Assembly: GCA_016191715.1 (NCBI GenBank)
Contig: JACPVN010000587.1
Coordinates: 1 to 8,097, forward strand
Origin: Ignavibacteriota bacterium
GTDB lineage: Bacteria; Bacteroidota; Ignavibacteria; UBA10030; SZUA-254
DNA: 8,097 bases
Reading direction: 5' to 3'
Shown in pieces: positions 6,578-8,097 of this stretch; the stretch's first letter is position 1; the number at the start of each line of letters is the position of its first letter. The position numbers and the translations under genes are program-made. The notes under the pieces were generated by a model that was given only the letters and a program-made list of their open reading frames with translations, ran no database searches and was not told the DNA's origin.

Positions 6578-6993
6578 ACCGCCATTAATGCCTGCAAAAA
6601 GGTCAGTATCGTTAATTGCAAAGCAATTAATGTCCCAGAGAAATGGATTACCAGATACCAGTCAGGAATAACTTTCGTCCAACTCTCACCATAATTTGTA
6701 GAACGAAAGAATCCGCTTGAACGCGCGCCGATATAGACAAGCGAATCTTTTGCAGTTATTGATGACACCCGTCTGTTACTGATGCCGGAATTGATTTGTC
6801 TCCAATGTTCTCCTTTGTCTGTAGAACGAAACACTCCATTCCCGTACGTGCCTGCATAGAGATTTGAATCTGCAAACGCGAAGCAGCTTATAGAACCTCC
6901 ATTCGGTCCGTTGGCAGATTCCCATTGAGAATATCCAACATCCGTTAGGAGAATTAAAAATAAGCATGTAAGTAAAATTGTATAAGTACGCAT
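6529..6993 (-). CDS. N-terminal part of the frameshifted Asp-box propeller gene
   Basis: This frame provides the true start of the propeller protein. A signal peptide (MRTYTILLTCLFLILLTDVGYSQ, cleavage near residue 22) is followed by WESANGPNGG and the first two Asp-box repeats (GVFRSTDKGEHW and GFFRSTNYGESW). The ATG has AAGGA 7 nt upstream (7001-7005). Up to about Asp111 the sequence keeps the repeat pattern. After that (112-154) it turns into a hydrophobic, pattern-less tail, while the repeat continues in the frame of 4892-6661. The intact protein would have about 700 residues and 13 Asp-box repeats. The gap to the gene upstream is 84 bases. The split is either a real mutation or a base lost in sequencing or assembly. 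Confidence 0.85.
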   Translation of the reverse strand: MRTYTILLTCLFLILLTDVGYSQWESANGPNGGSISCFAFADSNLYAGTYGNGVFRSTDKGEHWRQINSGISNRRVSSITAKDSLVYIGARSSGFFRSTNYGESWTKVIPDWYLVIHFSGTLIALQLTILTFLQALMAVCFAQLIMVQIGLNSD

Positions 6994-7077
6994 AATGTTT
7001 TCCTTGAATTTTTTCTTCTCGTTACCACATTTCCCACTATGAAATAAAGGTACCTATGTATTATTCACTCATATCCC

Positions 7078-7518
7078 TCAATACTGAAACGTCAATACCT
7101 GTGCATACTCTGCCGAGTCTTTGTCGTAGGTGCTGGCAACTTCATCATGGATTTGCGTGAAGTATGTTTTCGGCATTTCATACATCTCAGCATGAAGAGC
7201 GATTGTTTTGCCAGAGGAATTAACATTTAACGGCTGGAAAATTGAAATGAATCTGGTACAGTTTTGTCTAAGTGTAGAAATACTACTCCCTTGCTGAAAG
7301 GTTCTAACTTTTGAAAACGATGAAACAACCGTTAGAAGGTTTCTACCAATTGCGAGCGAAGGAACGACTGCATTTCCCATTTGCTCCGAATTATATTGCA
7401 ACTCTCTCACTGTTGAAGAGAACCACATAACGAGAAGATCCTGACTTCCTGTAATTAAATTCTTAGAAATAATCTCTTCCCATCCGGCGGCGAATGAATC
7501 ATTGAGACGAACATTCAA
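7078..7518 (-). CDS. Hypothetical protein, probably missing a short frameshifted 5' end
   Basis: I do not recognise this 146-aa protein. It has no signal peptide and no membrane segment. It reads as a mixed soluble protein: FAAGWEEIISKNLITGSQDLLVMWFSSTV, a central hydrophobic LAIGRNLLTVVSSFSKV, and an acidic C-terminus (IHDEVASTYDKDSAEYAQVLTFQY). The only start in frame is TTG at 7518, without a ribosome site, and a stop lies two codons upstream. A better start, TTG at 7558 behind AAAAGGTGA, opens a different frame that runs into this one. Reading across would give 'LVAKVRV' joined to 'NVRLNDSFAAGW'. A perfect sigma70 promoter lies 122 bases before 7518, so the gene is probably transcribed. 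The protein is likely real, with its start misplaced or broken. Confidence 0.6.
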   Translation of the reverse strand: MNVRLNDSFAAGWEEIISKNLITGSQDLLVMWFSSTVRELQYNSEQMGNAVVPSLAIGRNLLTVVSSFSKVRTFQQGSSISTLRQNCTRFISIFQPLNVNSSGKTIALHAEMYEMPKTYFTQIHDEVASTYDKDSAEYAQVLTFQY

Positions 7519-7555
7519 CTCTCACTTTCGCTACCAAGGGACTAGTGAATTCGTA

Positions 7556-7572
7556 CAACTACTTCACCTTTT
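7556..7572 (-). promoter_or_regulatory. Ribosome binding site and TTG start that favour a longer product for the hypothetical gene
   Basis: On the minus strand AAAAGGTGA (7564-7572) is followed after 5 bases by TTG (7556-7558). The frame from this TTG encodes 19 residues (beginning MYEFTSPLVAKVRVE) and stops at 7499-7501, overlapping the start of the 146-aa frame. Skipping one base within 7501-7522 would join the two. This is the only good ribosome site in the leader. Confidence 0.45.
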
Positions 7573-7639
7573 GAGCAAATCCGAAATCATTTGTGTTCTT
7601 GCAAGCCCAATGATTGTTGTTCGCTAAAAAGATTGAGCC

Positions 7640-7668
7640 ATTATACAAAAACTTTTACAGTTTGTCAA
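7640..7668 (-). promoter_or_regulatory. Perfect-consensus sigma70 promoter
   Basis: On the minus strand TTGACA (7663-7668), a spacer of exactly 17 bases and TATAAT (7640-7645) form an exact consensus promoter. Transcription should begin near 7633 and run into the hypothetical gene, leaving a leader of about 75-115 bases. Within the spacer a small inverted repeat AAACT/AGTTT (7649-7653, 7659-7663) could be an operator. It lies directly downstream of the terminator at 7711-7772, so it starts a new unit. Confidence 0.85.
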
Positions 7669-7710
7669 GCAATAAAATGGTTTGCCTCAATTATTTTTTG
7701 GAGTGAAACC

Positions 7711-7772
7711 AAAACTTGCCACGCACTTTTACTCAAAGAGAAACATAAAAATAGAAGTGCGTGGCAAGTTTT
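7711..7772. terminator. Strong bidirectional hairpin terminator
   Basis: Bases 7711-7728 and 7755-7772 are an exact 18-base inverted repeat (core CTTGCCACGCACTT). The stem extends to 21 pairs through one G-U and two A-T pairs, around a loop of about 19 bases. Runs of A and T at the outer ends give a U-tail in both directions (TTTTTT at 7769-7774 on the plus strand; TTTT on the minus strand). It lies 14 bases past the stop of the T9SS gene ending at 7787 and separates that gene from the promoter at 7640-7668. Confidence 0.85.
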
Positions 7773-7786
7773 TTCAAAGCCGTCTC

Positions 7787-8097
7787 TTACTTCATCAGTA
7801 TTAAACTTCTCGTTTCGATAAACGAACTGCTCTGCAACCTGTAAAAGTAAACTCCGCTTGTAACATTCGAAGCATCCCAACTAACTGATTTATATCCTGC
7901 ATCCTGAACTCCGTCAACAAGTGTTGCTACTTCTACTCCAATCAAATTATATACTTTTAACGTTACATCACTTTTCACTGATAACTGATAACTAATAACT
8001 GTCGAAGGGTTGAACGGGTTCGGATAGTTTTGATGTAACGCGAAGGTCGCGGGGAGAGAAGCATCAGTATTTTCAATGCCTAAAGGACCGCCGGCTA
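7787..8097 (-). CDS. C-terminal end of a secreted protein with T9SS sorting domain (5' end outside the window)
   Basis: Only the last 102 residues are present; the frame is open to the right edge. They hold a T9SS type A sorting domain: 'LPATFALHQNYPNPFNPST', a strand VISYQLSVKSDVTLKVYNLIGVEVATL, the loop DAGYKSVSWDASN, then VTSGVYFYRLQ and the C-terminal RSLILMK. The domain directs export through the type IX system after Sec transport, followed by anchoring or release at the cell surface. It has the same layout as the tail of the propeller protein at 4892 but is diverged, so this is not a recent copy. The cargo part is outside the window and its function cannot be judged. Any internal GTG (such as 7978) is not a start; the residues before it belong to the same domain. 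A terminator follows 14 bases after the stop. Confidence 0.9.
   Translation of the reverse strand, partial: AGGPLGIENTDASLPATFALHQNYPNPFNPSTVISYQLSVKSDVTLKVYNLIGVEVATLVDGVQDAGYKSVSWDASNVTSGVYFYRLQSSSFIETRSLILMK

Noticed and set aside
6529..6664. Programmed -1 frameshifting at CTTTTTG (about 6597-6603)
   Set aside because: The repeat pattern has already switched frame upstream of this point (INCFAINDTDLFAG), and the heptamer does not fit X XXY YYZ.
7591..7880. Frames on both strands across the terminator and promoter (71-76 codons)
   Set aside because: They cross the 18-base inverted repeat and the promoter and overlap the T9SS domain gene; they have no credible start or motif.

Overview
The window is AT-rich (about 40% GC by eye), and every credible gene lies on the minus strand, so it reads from right to left. 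Two proteins carry a C-terminal type IX secretion (T9SS) sorting domain of the 'YPNPFNPST ... SGIYFYRL ... KKLILL' type. Together with weak Shine-Dalgarno use at some starts and a MutL that has the endonuclease motif, this suggests the Bacteroidota/Ignavibacteriota/Chlorobiota group. Ignavibacteria-like is my best guess; it is inferred from protein style and not from any marker phylogeny.

Right part (8097 to 4892). A partial T9SS cargo protein ends at 7787 and is followed by a strong bidirectional hairpin terminator (7711-7772). Next comes a textbook sigma70 promoter (TTGACA, 17 bp, TATAAT; 7640-7668) that reads into an unrecognised protein of about 146 aa (7078-7518), whose 5' end looks frameshifted. 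Beyond that is a secreted beta-propeller protein of about 700 aa with 13 Asp-box (BNR) repeats and a T9SS tail. It is split by a one-base frameshift near 6640-6664 into 6529-6993 and 4892-6577.

Middle (4891 to 3282). An intergenic stretch with nested inverted repeats precedes a small exported or membrane protein with two glycine-zipper segments (4274-4753). After it comes a type II toxin-antitoxin pair: antitoxin 3898-4134 and RelE/ParE-family toxin 3602-3913. The pair overlaps by 16 nt and has its own likely promoter and operator. A 24-nt near-identical repeat with a hairpin lies on either side of the pair, each copy just after a stop codon. The 320 bases between toxin and sigma factor hold no gene.

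Left part (3281 to 1). A compact operon encodes an ECF sigma factor (2730-3281), a membrane anti-sigma factor with a zinc-binding HxxxCxxC motif (2131-2733, ATGA overlap), a Spy/CpxP-like periplasmic protein (1595-2104), and mutL (1 to about 1598, running off the window). The first three form a recognisable envelope-stress or metal-stress module: the anti-sigma factor holds the sigma factor at the membrane, and the Spy-like protein is a probable sensor or chaperone output. The mismatch-repair gene mutL begins inside the stop codon of the Spy-like gene, so it is probably transcribed from the same stress-responsive unit.

I found no RNA genes, CRISPR array, insertion sequence or replication origin.
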